A stretch of 64,000 nt of DNA from JAVVHH01 sp963848035 (GTDB taxonomy: Bacteria > Pseudomonadota > Alphaproteobacteria > Acetobacterales > Acetobacteraceae), in assembly GCA_963848035.1 (NCBI GenBank), contig CAWKCD010000001.1, forward strand, positions 1,364,001 to 1,428,000, read 5' to 3'. Both the position numbers and the translations under genes were made by a program. Positions 8,323-16,607 of the stretch are shown here, piece by piece. How positions within the stretch are numbered: the first letter of the stretch is position 1; each line of letters begins with the position of its first letter. Below the pieces are notes generated by a model, which was not told the DNA's origin, did not search any database, and saw only the letters and a program-made list of their open reading frames with translations.

Positions 8323-9303
8323 TCACAGGTCGGCCAGGTGACAGGCGGCGGCGTGACCGGCGCGGACCTCGAGAGCGGGGGGATCGACGCGGCAACGGTC
8401 GAACACTTTCGGGCAGCGCGGGTGGAACGGGCAACCGGGAACGAGGCGCATGGGGCTGGGGAGTTCGCCGCGGAGCGCGGATTCGGTGGTGCGACGGGCG
8501 GGCGTGAGCACCGGTGCGGCGCGGAGCAACGCCTGGGTGTAGGGATGCTGCGGGTTCTCGAAGACCTGGTCGGCAGTCCCCGCCTCGACGATGCGGCCGA
8601 GATACATGACCGCAACGTGATGCGCGAGATGCCGGACGACGCGGAGGTCGTGCGAGACGAAGAGCATCGCGAGGCCGAGACGCTCTTGCATGTCGAGCAG
8701 CAGGTTGAGGATTTGGGCCTGCACGGAGACATCGAGGGCGGAAACGATCTCGTCGGCGACCAGCAGGTCCGGCTCGACGGAGAGGGCGCGGGCGATCGCG
8801 AGCCGTTGGCGCTGGCCGCCGGAGAAGGCGCGCGGCAGGCGGGCAGCGGCGTCGCCGGGCAAGCCGACGAGAGCGAGGAGTTCGGCGACGCGGGCTTGGA
8901 TCTGGTCGCGCGGGACCATGCGATGGACCTGCAGCGCCTCGGCCAGGGTTTCGCCTGCGGTCATGCGCGGGTTGAGCGAGCCGTAGGGGTCCTGGAACAC
9001 CATCTGGACCCGGCGGTTGTAACGACGGAGAGCCTCGCCGCGGAGCGTCCGGACGTCTTCGCCGTCGAAGACGATCTGCCCGCTGTCGAGCGGGGTGAGG
9101 CGGACGAGGGTGCGGGCGAGAGTGGATTTGCCACAACCGGACTCACCGACGATGGCGAGAGTTTCACCGCGCTCGATGGCGATGGAGACGCCGGCGAGGG
9201 CGCGAATGACGGGCGCCGGGCCGCGGTGGAACAGGCCGGCGAGGCCGAGGCGGACGGGGAAGGCGCGGGTGAGGTCGTCGGCTTGCAGGAGCGGGGCGGT
9301 CAT
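8323..9303 (-). CDS. Peptide/solute ABC transporter ATPase, DppF/OppF type
   Basis: This is the second ATPase of an oligopeptide/dipeptide-type importer. Walker A is GESGCGKST, the signature FSGGQRQR, and Walker B LLVADEIVSALD, where the usual P after E is I (DEIVSALD). The C-terminal oligopeptide/dipeptide extension carries the cysteine cluster CPFHPRCPKVFDRC typical of the family. Length is 326 residues. It overlaps the upstream ATPase gene by 4 nt and is the fifth gene of the operon. The transported solute cannot be deduced from this subunit. Confidence 0.93.
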   Translation of the reverse strand: MTAPLLQADDLTRAFPVRLGLAGLFHRGPAPVIRALAGVSIAIERGETLAIVGESGCGKSTLARTLVRLTPLDSGQIVFDGEDVRTLRGEALRRYNRRVQMVFQDPYGSLNPRMTAGETLAEALQVHRMVPRDQIQARVAELLALVGLPGDAAARLPRAFSGGQRQRLAIARALSVEPDLLVADEIVSALDVSVQAQILNLLLDMQERLGLAMLFVSHDLRVVRHLAHHVAVMYLGRIVEAGTADQVFENPQHPYTQALLRAAPVLTPARRTTESALRGELPSPMRLVPGCPFHPRCPKVFDRCRVDPPALEVRAGHAAACHLADL

Positions 9304-10277
9304 GCGGCGAGAAGGGCCTCGTCCTGGACCGCGTCGGCGCGGATGCAGGCGGAGAGGCGGCCCGGGCCGACCGGCATCAGCGGTGGGTCGGCAGCGCGGC
9401 AGGCGTCGATGGCCAGCGCGCAGCGGGGGGCAAAGCGGCAGCCGGCGGGGATGGCGAGCGGGTCGGGCGGAGTGCCGGGGATGCCGCCGAGGCGGGTATG
9501 GGCTTTCGCGGCGCCGGGAAGAGAGCGGAGCAGGCCGAGTGTGTAGGCGTGGGCGGGGCGGGCGAAGACGGCGTCGACCGGGCCGGATTCCATGACCCGG
9601 CCGGCGTAGAGCACCGCGACGCGGTCACACGTACCGGCGACCACGCCGAGGTCGTGGGTGACGATCACGACGCTCATGGCGAGCGCTTGCTTCAATTGGA
9701 GCAGAAGTTTGAGGATCTGGTCCTGAATAGTGACATCGAGGGCGGTGGTGGGCTCGTCGGCGAGGAGGAGCTTGGGGCCGCCGGCCAGCGCGGCGGCGAT
9801 CATGGCGCGTTGGCGCATGCCGCCGGAGAATTCGTGCGGATAGTTGGACAGGCGGCGGCGGGCGTCGGGAATGCCGACCTGATCAAGCAGGGCGGCGGCC
9901 TGCTCGCGGGCGGCGCGGCCGGTGAGGTCGCGGTGGACCCCGAGAGATTCGGTGATCTGCAAGCCGATGGTCAGCACAGGGTTGAGCGCCGTCATCGGCT
10001 CTTGGAAGACCATCGCGATCTCGCCGCCACGGATCCGGCGCATCTGCGGCTCGGGGAGTCCGAGGAGGTCCCTGCCCTGCCAGCTCACGGCGCCGGTGGT
10101 CGACGCCGTCGGCGGCAGGAGCCGGAGGATAGCGCGGAGCGTCATACTCTTTCCGGAGCCGGATTCGCCGACGATCCCGAGCATCTCGCCCGAGGACACG
10201 TCGAGGTTGATGCCGTCGACCGGATGGGCTCGCCCGATGGTGACCTGAAGGTCGCGGACGCTGAGGAGGGTGGTCAT
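9300..10277 (-). CDS. Peptide/solute ABC transporter ATPase, DppD/OppD type
   Basis: This is the first ATPase of the pair. It shows Walker A GESGSGKSM, signature FSGGMRQR and Walker B LLLADEPTTALD. The C-terminal domain has the cysteine-containing oligopeptide-transporter extension (CRFAPRCALAIDAC). ATG 10277 (MTTLLSVRDLQVTIG) is chosen because it overlaps the permease stop as ATGA; a longer frame to 10373 only adds an arginine/proline-rich antisense-like stretch. Length is 325 residues. It would couple ATP hydrolysis to the two permeases encoded just upstream. Confidence 0.93.
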   Translation of the reverse strand: MTTLLSVRDLQVTIGRAHPVDGINLDVSSGEMLGIVGESGSGKSMTLRAILRLLPPTASTTGAVSWQGRDLLGLPEPQMRRIRGGEIAMVFQEPMTALNPVLTIGLQITESLGVHRDLTGRAAREQAAALLDQVGIPDARRRLSNYPHEFSGGMRQRAMIAAALAGGPKLLLADEPTTALDVTIQDQILKLLLQLKQALAMSVVIVTHDLGVVAGTCDRVAVLYAGRVMESGPVDAVFARPAHAYTLGLLRSLPGAAKAHTRLGGIPGTPPDPLAIPAGCRFAPRCALAIDACRAADPPLMPVGPGRLSACIRADAVQDEALLAA

Positions 10278-11113
10278 GAGCGGCGTCGGAGCCAGCCGGC
10301 GAAGGCATCGCCGAGGAGGCTGAAACCGGTGCCGGCGATGACGATGGCGATGCCGGGGAAGATCGACATCCACCAGGCGGTCATCATGAAATTCTTGCCG
10401 TCAGCGATGAGAACGCCCCATTCGGAGGTCGGCGGCTGGGCGCCCAAGCCGAGATAGCCGAGGGAGGAGCCGAGCAGGATGGCGAGCGCCATGTCGGTCA
10501 TCCAGTAGACGAGGATGGGCGAGATGGCGTTGGGCAGGAGGTGATGAAAGATGATGCGGGTGGCGCGGTAGCCCATCACACGGCCGGCGGCGGCGTAGTC
10601 GCGCTGGGCCTGGACCTGGATCTCGGCGCGCATGAGGCGGGCGTAGATGATCCAGTTCACGGCCGAGACGGCGATATACATGTTGCGCAGCCCGGGGCCG
10701 AGGACGGCGACGATGGCGATGACGATCACCAGGAACGGGATGGTGACGAGCACGTCGACGAGGCGGCGGAAGATGGCGTCGGGCCAGCCGCCGACATAAC
10801 CGAGGACGCTGCCGACGAGCGTGCCGAAGATCGCCGGGAAGACGGTGCTGAAGATGGCGATCTGGAGGTCGATCTGGGACGCCCAGATGGTGCGGGAGAG
10901 GATGTCGCGGCCGAAATTGTCGGTGCCGAACGGGTGAGCCCAGGAGGGCGGCTTCATCAGCGACATGAAGTCGAACGCGTCGGGCGGGTACGGCGCGATC
11001 CAGTCCGGGACGAGGGCGCAGGCGATGAAGAGCAGGAGGATCGCTAGGCCGATCAGCGTGGCCGGGCGGGGACGGGCGGGCCGGAACGGGCGAACGGTGA
11101 CAGCGGCGCTCAT
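10274..11113 (-). CDS. Peptide/solute ABC transporter permease, DppC/OppC type
   Basis: This inner-membrane permease has 279 residues and about six membrane spans. The first is near residues 20-40 (TLIGLAILLLFIACALVPDWI), followed by the family PFGTDNFGRDILSRTIWASQ stretch that marks DppC/OppC proteins. The EAA loop is DYAAAGRVMGYRATRIIFHH. It overlaps the upstream permease and downstream ATPase genes by 4 nt each, so its synthesis is tightly coupled to theirs. Confidence 0.94.
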   Translation of the reverse strand: MSAAVTVRPFRPARPRPATLIGLAILLLFIACALVPDWIAPYPPDAFDFMSLMKPPSWAHPFGTDNFGRDILSRTIWASQIDLQIAIFSTVFPAIFGTLVGSVLGYVGGWPDAIFRRLVDVLVTIPFLVIVIAIVAVLGPGLRNMYIAVSAVNWIIYARLMRAEIQVQAQRDYAAAGRVMGYRATRIIFHHLLPNAISPILVYWMTDMALAILLGSSLGYLGLGAQPPTSEWGVLIADGKNFMMTAWWMSIFPGIAIVIAGTGFSLLGDAFAGWLRRRS

Positions 11114-12048
11114 CGGGCGAGGCGGGGGTCAAGGAGGGCTTGGACGGCGTCGGTCAGCAGGAAGACGACACTGACCATGACGGCGAGGACCATGCTGAGA
11201 CCCTGCACGACCGGGTAATCGCGGGCAAAGATGCTGTCGATGATGAGGCGGCCGACGCCGGGGATGGCGAAGACGGACTCGGTGATGACCGCGCCGCCGA
11301 CGAGAGAGCCCATGTTGAGGCCGAGTAGCGTGACCGTCGAGATGATGGCGTTGCGCAAGACGTGGCGGCCGAGAATGAGGCGAGGCGGGAGACCCTTGGC
11401 GGTGGCGAAGCCGACATATTCGGCATTCAGCACATCGGCGAGTGATTCGCGCAGGTTGCGGAGCAGGATGGCGGCCAGCGACAGAGCGAGGGTGAGGGCG
11501 GGGAGGAAGAGGTAGTAGAGATCCTCGAAGAAGCCGGAGCCAATGCCGCCGACCGGGAACCAGTGCAGCCCGGCGGCCAGCGTGATGAGCAGGACGAGCC
11601 CGATGTAGAAGACCGGCATCGAGAGGCTGATCTGCGCGATGACGCGGATGACGGTGTCGGCCCAGCCGTTTGGGCGGAGCGCGCCGGCGAAGGCGAGCGG
11701 CACCGCCATGAGCAGCGCGAGAAAGGCGGCCATGGTGGTGAGCATGAGGGTGATGGGCAGGCCGTCGCGGACGAGGCGCAGGACGGGGACTTTCAGCGTG
11801 ATGGAGTCGCCGAGGTCGAGCGTTAGGATGTGGACGAGGAATTGCCAGAACTGGAACAGGATGGAGCGGTCGAGGCCGAGGTCGTGATGGACCTGGGCGA
11901 TGCGGGCGTCGGTGGCGCGGTCACCGAGGAGGACGAGCGCCGGGTCGCCGGGGAGGAGGCGCATCAGGAAGAAGATGAGGAGCGCCACGATGACGACCGT
12001 GAGCAGGACCTGGAGCAGGCGTCGGCCGAGGGCGGTCAGGAGGCCCAT
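11110..12048 (-). CDS. Peptide/solute ABC transporter permease, DppB/OppB type
   Basis: This is a 312-residue inner-membrane permease with an N-terminal span (LLQVLLTVVIVALLIFFLMR) followed by the DppB-type LLPGDPALVLLGDRAT segment. The EAA-type loop (NAEYVGFATAKGLPPRLIL) and the conserved ITESVFAIPGVGRLIIDSI near the C-terminus are present. It pairs with the DppC-type gene, which it overlaps by 4 nt. A 104-nt gap containing a hairpin separates it from the binding-protein gene upstream. Confidence 0.94.
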   Translation of the reverse strand: MGLLTALGRRLLQVLLTVVIVALLIFFLMRLLPGDPALVLLGDRATDARIAQVHHDLGLDRSILFQFWQFLVHILTLDLGDSITLKVPVLRLVRDGLPITLMLTTMAAFLALLMAVPLAFAGALRPNGWADTVIRVIAQISLSMPVFYIGLVLLITLAAGLHWFPVGGIGSGFFEDLYYLFLPALTLALSLAAILLRNLRESLADVLNAEYVGFATAKGLPPRLILGRHVLRNAIISTVTLLGLNMGSLVGGAVITESVFAIPGVGRLIIDSIFARDYPVVQGLSMVLAVMVSVVFLLTDAVQALLDPRLAR

Positions 12049-12077
12049 TTACCGTTTCCGCTGTGCCGCGTGGCGCT

Positions 12078-12111
12078 CCAGGGGCGGCGCTGGATATGCT
12101 TGCCGCCCTGG
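12078..12111. repeat. Intercistronic hairpin between binding-protein and permease genes
   Basis: CCAGGGGCGGC (12078-12088) pairs with GCCGCCCTGG (12102-12111), leaving one bulged G and a 13-nt loop. It sits in the only sizeable gap of the minus-strand transporter operon, between the binding-protein stop (12153) and the permease start (12048). There is no U-run on the minus strand, so RNA protection or pausing is more likely than termination. Confidence 0.5.
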
Positions 12112-12152
12112 ATTGCCGCGTCGATGCGCTCCAAGCACTGACGGAACAGCAG

Positions 12153-13745
12153 TTATTGGTCTTTCCAGGTGTTGACGAAGATGTTGTTGCCGAGCGGGAT
12201 TTGGACGAAATCGTGGACCTTCTTGGTCATGGCGATCGGGTAGGGCACTTCCATGGTGAAGATGATCGGGGCGGCCGCGGCGTAGCGCTCTTGGATCTCT
12301 TTGTATTGAGCGGCGCGCTTGGCCGGGTCGAGTTCCTCCTGGCTTTGCTCGAACAGTTCGTCGATGCGCTTGTCGTCCCAGCCGGAGCGGAGGTTCTGGC
12401 GGGTCGGGTAGTAGGCGAAGATCGAGGTGATCTCGTTGGGGTCGTTGATGTCGTTGGTCCAAAGCGAGGTGCGCATCTGGAAGTCGGCGGCATTGTAGCG
12501 GGCGAGGCGGGTGGCGGAATCGAGGGTCTCGCCTTTGAGTTTGACGCCGATCTGGGACCAGAATTGCTGCAGCGTGGCGAGCTTGGCGGAGTCGTCGGCG
12601 GAGCCGGCGAGGATCATGCAGGTGATCTCGAAGCCGTTCTCGTAGCCGGCTTCCTTGAGCAGCGCCTTCGCCTTGGCGAGATCGTAGGGATAGAGCGGGC
12701 TGGGGCCATAGGAGAGCGGGGTGGACATCGGCATGTAGCTCTTCTGCGGCGTGCCGGTGCCGTAGGAGACGACTTGGATGAGGGCTTCCTTATTGGTGGC
12801 GTAGTTGAGCGCCTGGCGAACACGGACGTCGCCGAGCGGGTTTTTGGTGCCGTCCTTGAGCGTCGGGCGGTCATTGAGGGTGAAATAGTTCACCTGGGCG
12901 GCGGGGAAGAGCACCATGTTGAGCTTGGCGTCAGCCTTCAGCTCGGTGACACGGGAGTAGGGGACGAATTCGACAATATCGAGTTCGCCGGCACGGAGCT
13001 TGAGGATGCGGGTCGCGTCGTCCGGGATGATCTCGAACTTGATGTTGTCGAGATAGGGCAGCGGTTTGCCGTCGGTTCCCTTGTTCCAGTAATATTTGTT
13101 CCGTTCGAAGATCATCTCGCTGTTGCGCTTCCAGCTCGTCAGCAGGAAGGGGCCGGAGCCGATCGGGTGTTCGGCGAAGTTCTTGCTTTTCTCCTCGAGA
13201 TCGGCGCCGGGGGCGGCCATGACGAGTTTCTGCGGCATGATGCCGGCGTTGAAGGTGGCCAGCGCCTGCGTGATGACCGGGTCGGGGTGCGCCATGTGCA
13301 GGATGACCTGGTCTGGGGCCTGCACGTCGATCGATCCGATGGAGCTCAGCAGGAAGGCGAATTCGCCGCCGGTCTCCTTGGCGCGCGCACGGTCGAGCGA
13401 CCATTTGACGTCGCTCAGCTCGATGGGCGAGCCGTCGGCGAACTTGATGTCGGGGCGCATGGTGAGCGTGACGGTCTTGCCGTCGTCGGAGACCTTGTAG
13501 CCGGTGGCCAGGCCCGGCTCGACCGCGCCTTTGCCGTCGGCGCCGGCGAGCAGGAGCGTGTCGTAGAGGTTGAGGGAGAGCCAGATGTCGGCGTTCTGCG
13601 CCGTGTGGACAGGGTCGAGATATTGGCTCTCGATGGCGCGGCCGAACACGAGGGTGCCGCCGCGTACGGCGGCTTGGGCTCCATGTGCCGAATAAAGCAT
13701 CAGCGCCGCTGAGAGGATGAAGGCGCGAGGGGCGGAGCGTCTCAT
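12153..13745 (-). CDS. Peptide/solute ABC transporter substrate-binding protein (SBP_bac_5 family)
   Basis: This exported binding protein of a DppA/OppA-type importer has 530 residues. The signal peptide is MRRSAPRAFILSAALMLYSA followed by HGAQA, with cleavage near residue 25. The mature part shows the family's features: GTLVFGRAIESQYLDP, DGKTVTLTMRPDIKFADGSP, AEHPIGSGPFLL and GYENGFEI. ATG 13745 places the signal peptide at the N-terminus; the open frame continues far upstream only as non-coding sequence. It is the first gene of the operon and is divergent from the phnW-like gene across about 130 nt. Substrate is unknown; this family binds peptides, nickel, sugars and opines. Confidence 0.93.
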   Translation of the reverse strand: MRRSAPRAFILSAALMLYSAHGAQAAVRGGTLVFGRAIESQYLDPVHTAQNADIWLSLNLYDTLLLAGADGKGAVEPGLATGYKVSDDGKTVTLTMRPDIKFADGSPIELSDVKWSLDRARAKETGGEFAFLLSSIGSIDVQAPDQVILHMAHPDPVITQALATFNAGIMPQKLVMAAPGADLEEKSKNFAEHPIGSGPFLLTSWKRNSEMIFERNKYYWNKGTDGKPLPYLDNIKFEIIPDDATRILKLRAGELDIVEFVPYSRVTELKADAKLNMVLFPAAQVNYFTLNDRPTLKDGTKNPLGDVRVRQALNYATNKEALIQVVSYGTGTPQKSYMPMSTPLSYGPSPLYPYDLAKAKALLKEAGYENGFEITCMILAGSADDSAKLATLQQFWSQIGVKLKGETLDSATRLARYNAADFQMRTSLWTNDINDPNEITSIFAYYPTRQNLRSGWDDKRIDELFEQSQEELDPAKRAAQYKEIQERYAAAAPIIFTMEVPYPIAMTKKVHDFVQIPLGNNIFVNTWKDQ

Positions 13746-13877
13746 ATGGCGTGATCCCGTCCTGTTTATCCCAGGATTCAATACAAGCGCCGTGCCACCG
13801 CGGGCAACGCTCTTGATGGTTGTTGGCGTGGACATGGCTGTGCCAGGCTGCGGCGGTTCGCCATCGGAACGAGGATC

Positions 13878-15017
13878 ATGCCGCGCAATCCCGCCCAGCC
13901 GCTTCTCCTGACGCCTGGCCCCGTCAGCGTCTCCGCCTCCACCAAGGAGGTGATGCTGCAGGACAGGGCGTCCGGCGGGGAGGAGTTCGTGCGCGACCTC
14001 AACTTGGCGCGGGACTACATGGTCGGGCTCGTCGGCGGCCAGGGCGCGTATACCGCCGTGCCGCTGCCGGGGAGCGCGACCTATGCCAATGAGGCGGTGA
14101 TCGCGACCTTGGTGCCGGAAGGCGGCAAGGTGCTGATCCACACCAACGGGGTGTACGGTGACCGGCTGATCGAGATTTGCAACCATACCGGCAAGGCGTA
14201 TGCGGTGATCCGGACGCAGCCTTTCGTGCCGCCAACGGCCGAGCAGTTCGAGGCGGCGATCGTGGCCGATCCGGCGATCACGCACGTGTTCGTGGTTCAT
14301 TGCGAGACCAGCACGGGGGTGCTCAACCCGCTGGAGGCAATCGCGGATGTGTGCCGCAAACGGTCGGTCGGCCTGCTGATCGACGCGGTGGCGTCGTTCG
14401 GCGCGATGCCGATCTCGGCCAAGCGGCTCGGGTTCCAGGCGGTGACGGTATCGTCGAACAAGTGCATGCAGTCGGTGCCGGGTGTCGGCTGGGCGGTGGT
14501 GCAGAAGACGGCGCTCGAAGGGGCGCGTGGGCGGTGCACGACGCTGGTGCTGGATTTGTGGGACCATGCGCAGCACATGGACCGGACGAACGCATTCCGC
14601 TTCACGCCGCCGACGCAGGTGCTGGCGGCGTTCGCGCAGGCGTGCCGGGAGCATGAAGCCGAAGGCGGGGTGCCGGCCCGGCTGGCGCGGTATCGCAGCA
14701 ATTGGCGGCGGCTGGTGGACGGGATGCGGCAACTCGGCTTCGTGACCGTGGTGCCGGACGAGGCGGCAAGCCCGATCGTGGCGACGTTCCACAACCCGGC
14801 CGACCCGAAATTCAGCTTCCAGGCGCTGTTCGAGGGAATGAAGCGGCGGGGGTTCATCATCTTCCCGGGACGGCTGGCTCTGGCGGATACGTTCCGGATC
14901 GGGTGCATGGGCGCGGTGACCGAGGCCGACATGGCTGAGGCGGTCGAGGCCGTCTCGGAGACCATGCGCGAGATGGGGATCGAGGGGGTCGGTCACACGG
15001 AGTTGGCCGCAGACTGA
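13878..15017 (+). CDS. phnW: PhnW-type 2-aminoethylphosphonate:pyruvate transaminase
   Basis: This class V PLP-dependent aminotransferase has 379 residues. It would convert 2-aminoethylphosphonate and pyruvate to phosphonoacetaldehyde and alanine. The N-terminus (LLLTPGPVSVS), HCETSTGVLNPLEAI, LLIDAVASFGAMPI and the PLP-lysine site SSNKCMQSVPG follow the PhnW pattern closely. AGVP is not at the lysine position, as it would be in alanine-glyoxylate aminotransferases. SD-like GAGGA precedes ATG 13878. No phnX, phnA or phnY lies nearby; the next genes encode a molybdenum hydroxylase. A related transaminase activity on another amino-aldehyde pair is possible. Confidence 0.82.
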   Translation: MPRNPAQPLLLTPGPVSVSASTKEVMLQDRASGGEEFVRDLNLARDYMVGLVGGQGAYTAVPLPGSATYANEAVIATLVPEGGKVLIHTNGVYGDRLIEICNHTGKAYAVIRTQPFVPPTAEQFEAAIVADPAITHVFVVHCETSTGVLNPLEAIADVCRKRSVGLLIDAVASFGAMPISAKRLGFQAVTVSSNKCMQSVPGVGWAVVQKTALEGARGRCTTLVLDLWDHAQHMDRTNAFRFTPPTQVLAAFAQACREHEAEGGVPARLARYRSNWRRLVDGMRQLGFVTVVPDEAASPIVATFHNPADPKFSFQALFEGMKRRGFIIFPGRLALADTFRIGCMGAVTEADMAEAVEAVSETMREMGIEGVGHTELAAD

Positions 15018-15080
15018 GGAAAAGCGCCGCAACCAAACCGGGGCGCGGCGGTTGGGACGTGGAACTCCGAGGGTAGCCCT

Positions 15081-15578
15081 ATGCCTGACACAATTGCAGC
15101 AGCGGCGGCCAAGCCGCATACGATCGACATTTCCCTCACCATCAACGGCGAGAAGCGGCACGTGCAGGTGTCACCCTGGACGACGCTGCTGGACCTGCTG
15201 CGGGAGAACCTTCAGCTCACCGGGACGAAGAAGGGCTGCGACCACGGCCAGTGCGGCGCGTGCACCGTGCTGGTCGACGGCAAGCGGGTCAACTCATGTC
15301 TGGCGCTGGCGGTGATGAAGGACGGGGCGGAGATCCGCACCGTCGAAGGTTTGGCGAACGCGGACGGGTCGCTGCATCCCATCCAAGAAGCGTTCATCGA
15401 ACATGACGCCTTCCAGTGCGGTTATTGCACGCCGGGGCAGCTCTGCTCGGCGGTCGGGTTGATCGAGGAAGGCCACGCCAAGACGGATGCGGAGATCAGC
15501 GAGCTGATGAGCGGCAACATCTGCCGCTGCGGCGCCTATCCGAACATCGTGGCGGCGATCCGCGAGGTGCTGGCATGA
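15081..15578 (+). CDS. Aldehyde oxidoreductase 2Fe-2S subunit (PaoA/YagT-like)
   Basis: This is the iron-sulfur subunit of a three-subunit molybdenum hydroxylase and passes electrons from the molybdenum centre to FAD. It has 165 residues. The plant-type ferredoxin motif CDHGQCGACTVLVDG with a distal cysteine binds the first [2Fe-2S] cluster. The second is bound by CGYCTPGQ and CRCGAYP. Unlike E. coli PaoA it has no Tat signal, so the complex is probably cytoplasmic here. Its stop overlaps the next gene by 4 nt (ATGA). Confidence 0.93.
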   Translation: MPDTIAAAAAKPHTIDISLTINGEKRHVQVSPWTTLLDLLRENLQLTGTKKGCDHGQCGACTVLVDGKRVNSCLALAVMKDGAEIRTVEGLANADGSLHPIQEAFIEHDAFQCGYCTPGQLCSAVGLIEEGHAKTDAEISELMSGNICRCGAYPNIVAAIREVLA

Positions 15579-16594
15579 ACCGGTTCGATTACGTCCGCGC
15601 CGGGTCGGTGGACGAGGCGGTGAAGGCGTCGGCGCGAGAAGGCACGTCGCGGGTGATCGCGGGCGGGACCAACCTGGTCGACCTGATGAAATACGATGTC
15701 GAGCGACCGAGCACGCTGGTCGATATCACCCGAATCGCGGATCTCGGGCGCATCGAGGAGACCGAGGCGGGCGGGCTGAAGATCGGCGCGTTGGTGACGA
15801 ACTCGGCAGTGGCGTACGACAGCCGGGTCGAAGAGCGTTATCCCTTGCTGTCGCGGACGATCCTGAGCGGTGCGACGGCGCAGTTGCGCAATGCGGCGAG
15901 CACCGGCGGGAACCTCAATCAGCGGACGCGGTGCTACTACTTCTACGACCCGGCGACGCCCTGCAACAAGCGTGCGCCCGGCTCCGGCTGCGGCGCGATT
16001 GGAGGCGTGAACCGGATCCATGCGATCCTGGGCGCGAGCGCGTCATGCATCGCGACACATCCTTCGGACATGTGTGTGGCGTTGGCGGCGCTTGAAGCGA
16101 TCGTGCATGTGAGCGGGACTTAGGGGGAGCGGACGATCCCGTTCGCGGATTTCCACCGTTTGCCGGGCGATACGCCGGAGCGGGAGACGAACCTGGCGCC
16201 CGGGGAGATCGTCACGGCGGTCGAACTACCGAAGCAAGGGTATCCGGAGCACTACACCTATCTGAAGCTGCGGGACCGGCTCTCGTATGCGTTCGCGCTG
16301 GTCTCGGTGGCAGTCGGGCTCGAGATGGACGGCGGCCGGATCAGCGCGGCGCGGATCGCGTTGGGCGGCGTGGCGCACAAGCCGTGGCGGGTCCCGGAGG
16401 CCGAGGCGGCGCTGCAGGGCAAGGCGGCGGACGAGGCGGCGTCCCGCGCGGCGGCCGACCGGCTGCTCGAGGGGGCGCAGGGCCAGGGTCACAACGATTT
16501 CAAAATCCCGCTGGCGCACGAGGCGATCGTGCGGGCGCTCGGACAGGCCGCAGCGGGAACGCCGCAGACGGTCGCCGACAAGCGGATCAAGTAG
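15575..16594 (+). pseudogene. PaoB/YagS-like FAD subunit, interrupted by an in-frame amber codon
   Basis: This is the FAD-binding subunit of the same enzyme. The frame from ATG 15575 runs 182 codons and meets TAG at 16121-16123. The family sequence continues in the same frame to TAG 16592-16594, so this is a nonsense codon rather than a frameshift. The first part holds the FAD-binding PCMH domain (VIAGGTNLVDLMK, GNLNQRTRC) and a cysteine cluster (CYYF, CNKRAPGSGCGA) like the [4Fe-4S] insert of PaoB. The second part (from GERTIPFADFHRLPGD) is the C-terminal CO-dehydrogenase-flavoprotein domain. The stop lies at the domain border. A single change from AAG would create it. It may be an error, a real mutation or a split protein; a TTG at 16160 could restart translation. 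Confidence 0.85.
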
Positions 16595-16607
16595 AGGGAT
16601 AGCGGGC

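Noticed and set aside
8338..9546. 402-codon open frame on the plus strand
   Set aside because: Antisense to the DppF-type ATPase; the minus strand has Walker and signature motifs.
12063..13712. 549-codon open frame on the plus strand
   Set aside because: It is antisense to the substrate-binding protein gene, which has a signal peptide and full family match. Long antisense frames are expected in DNA this GC-rich.
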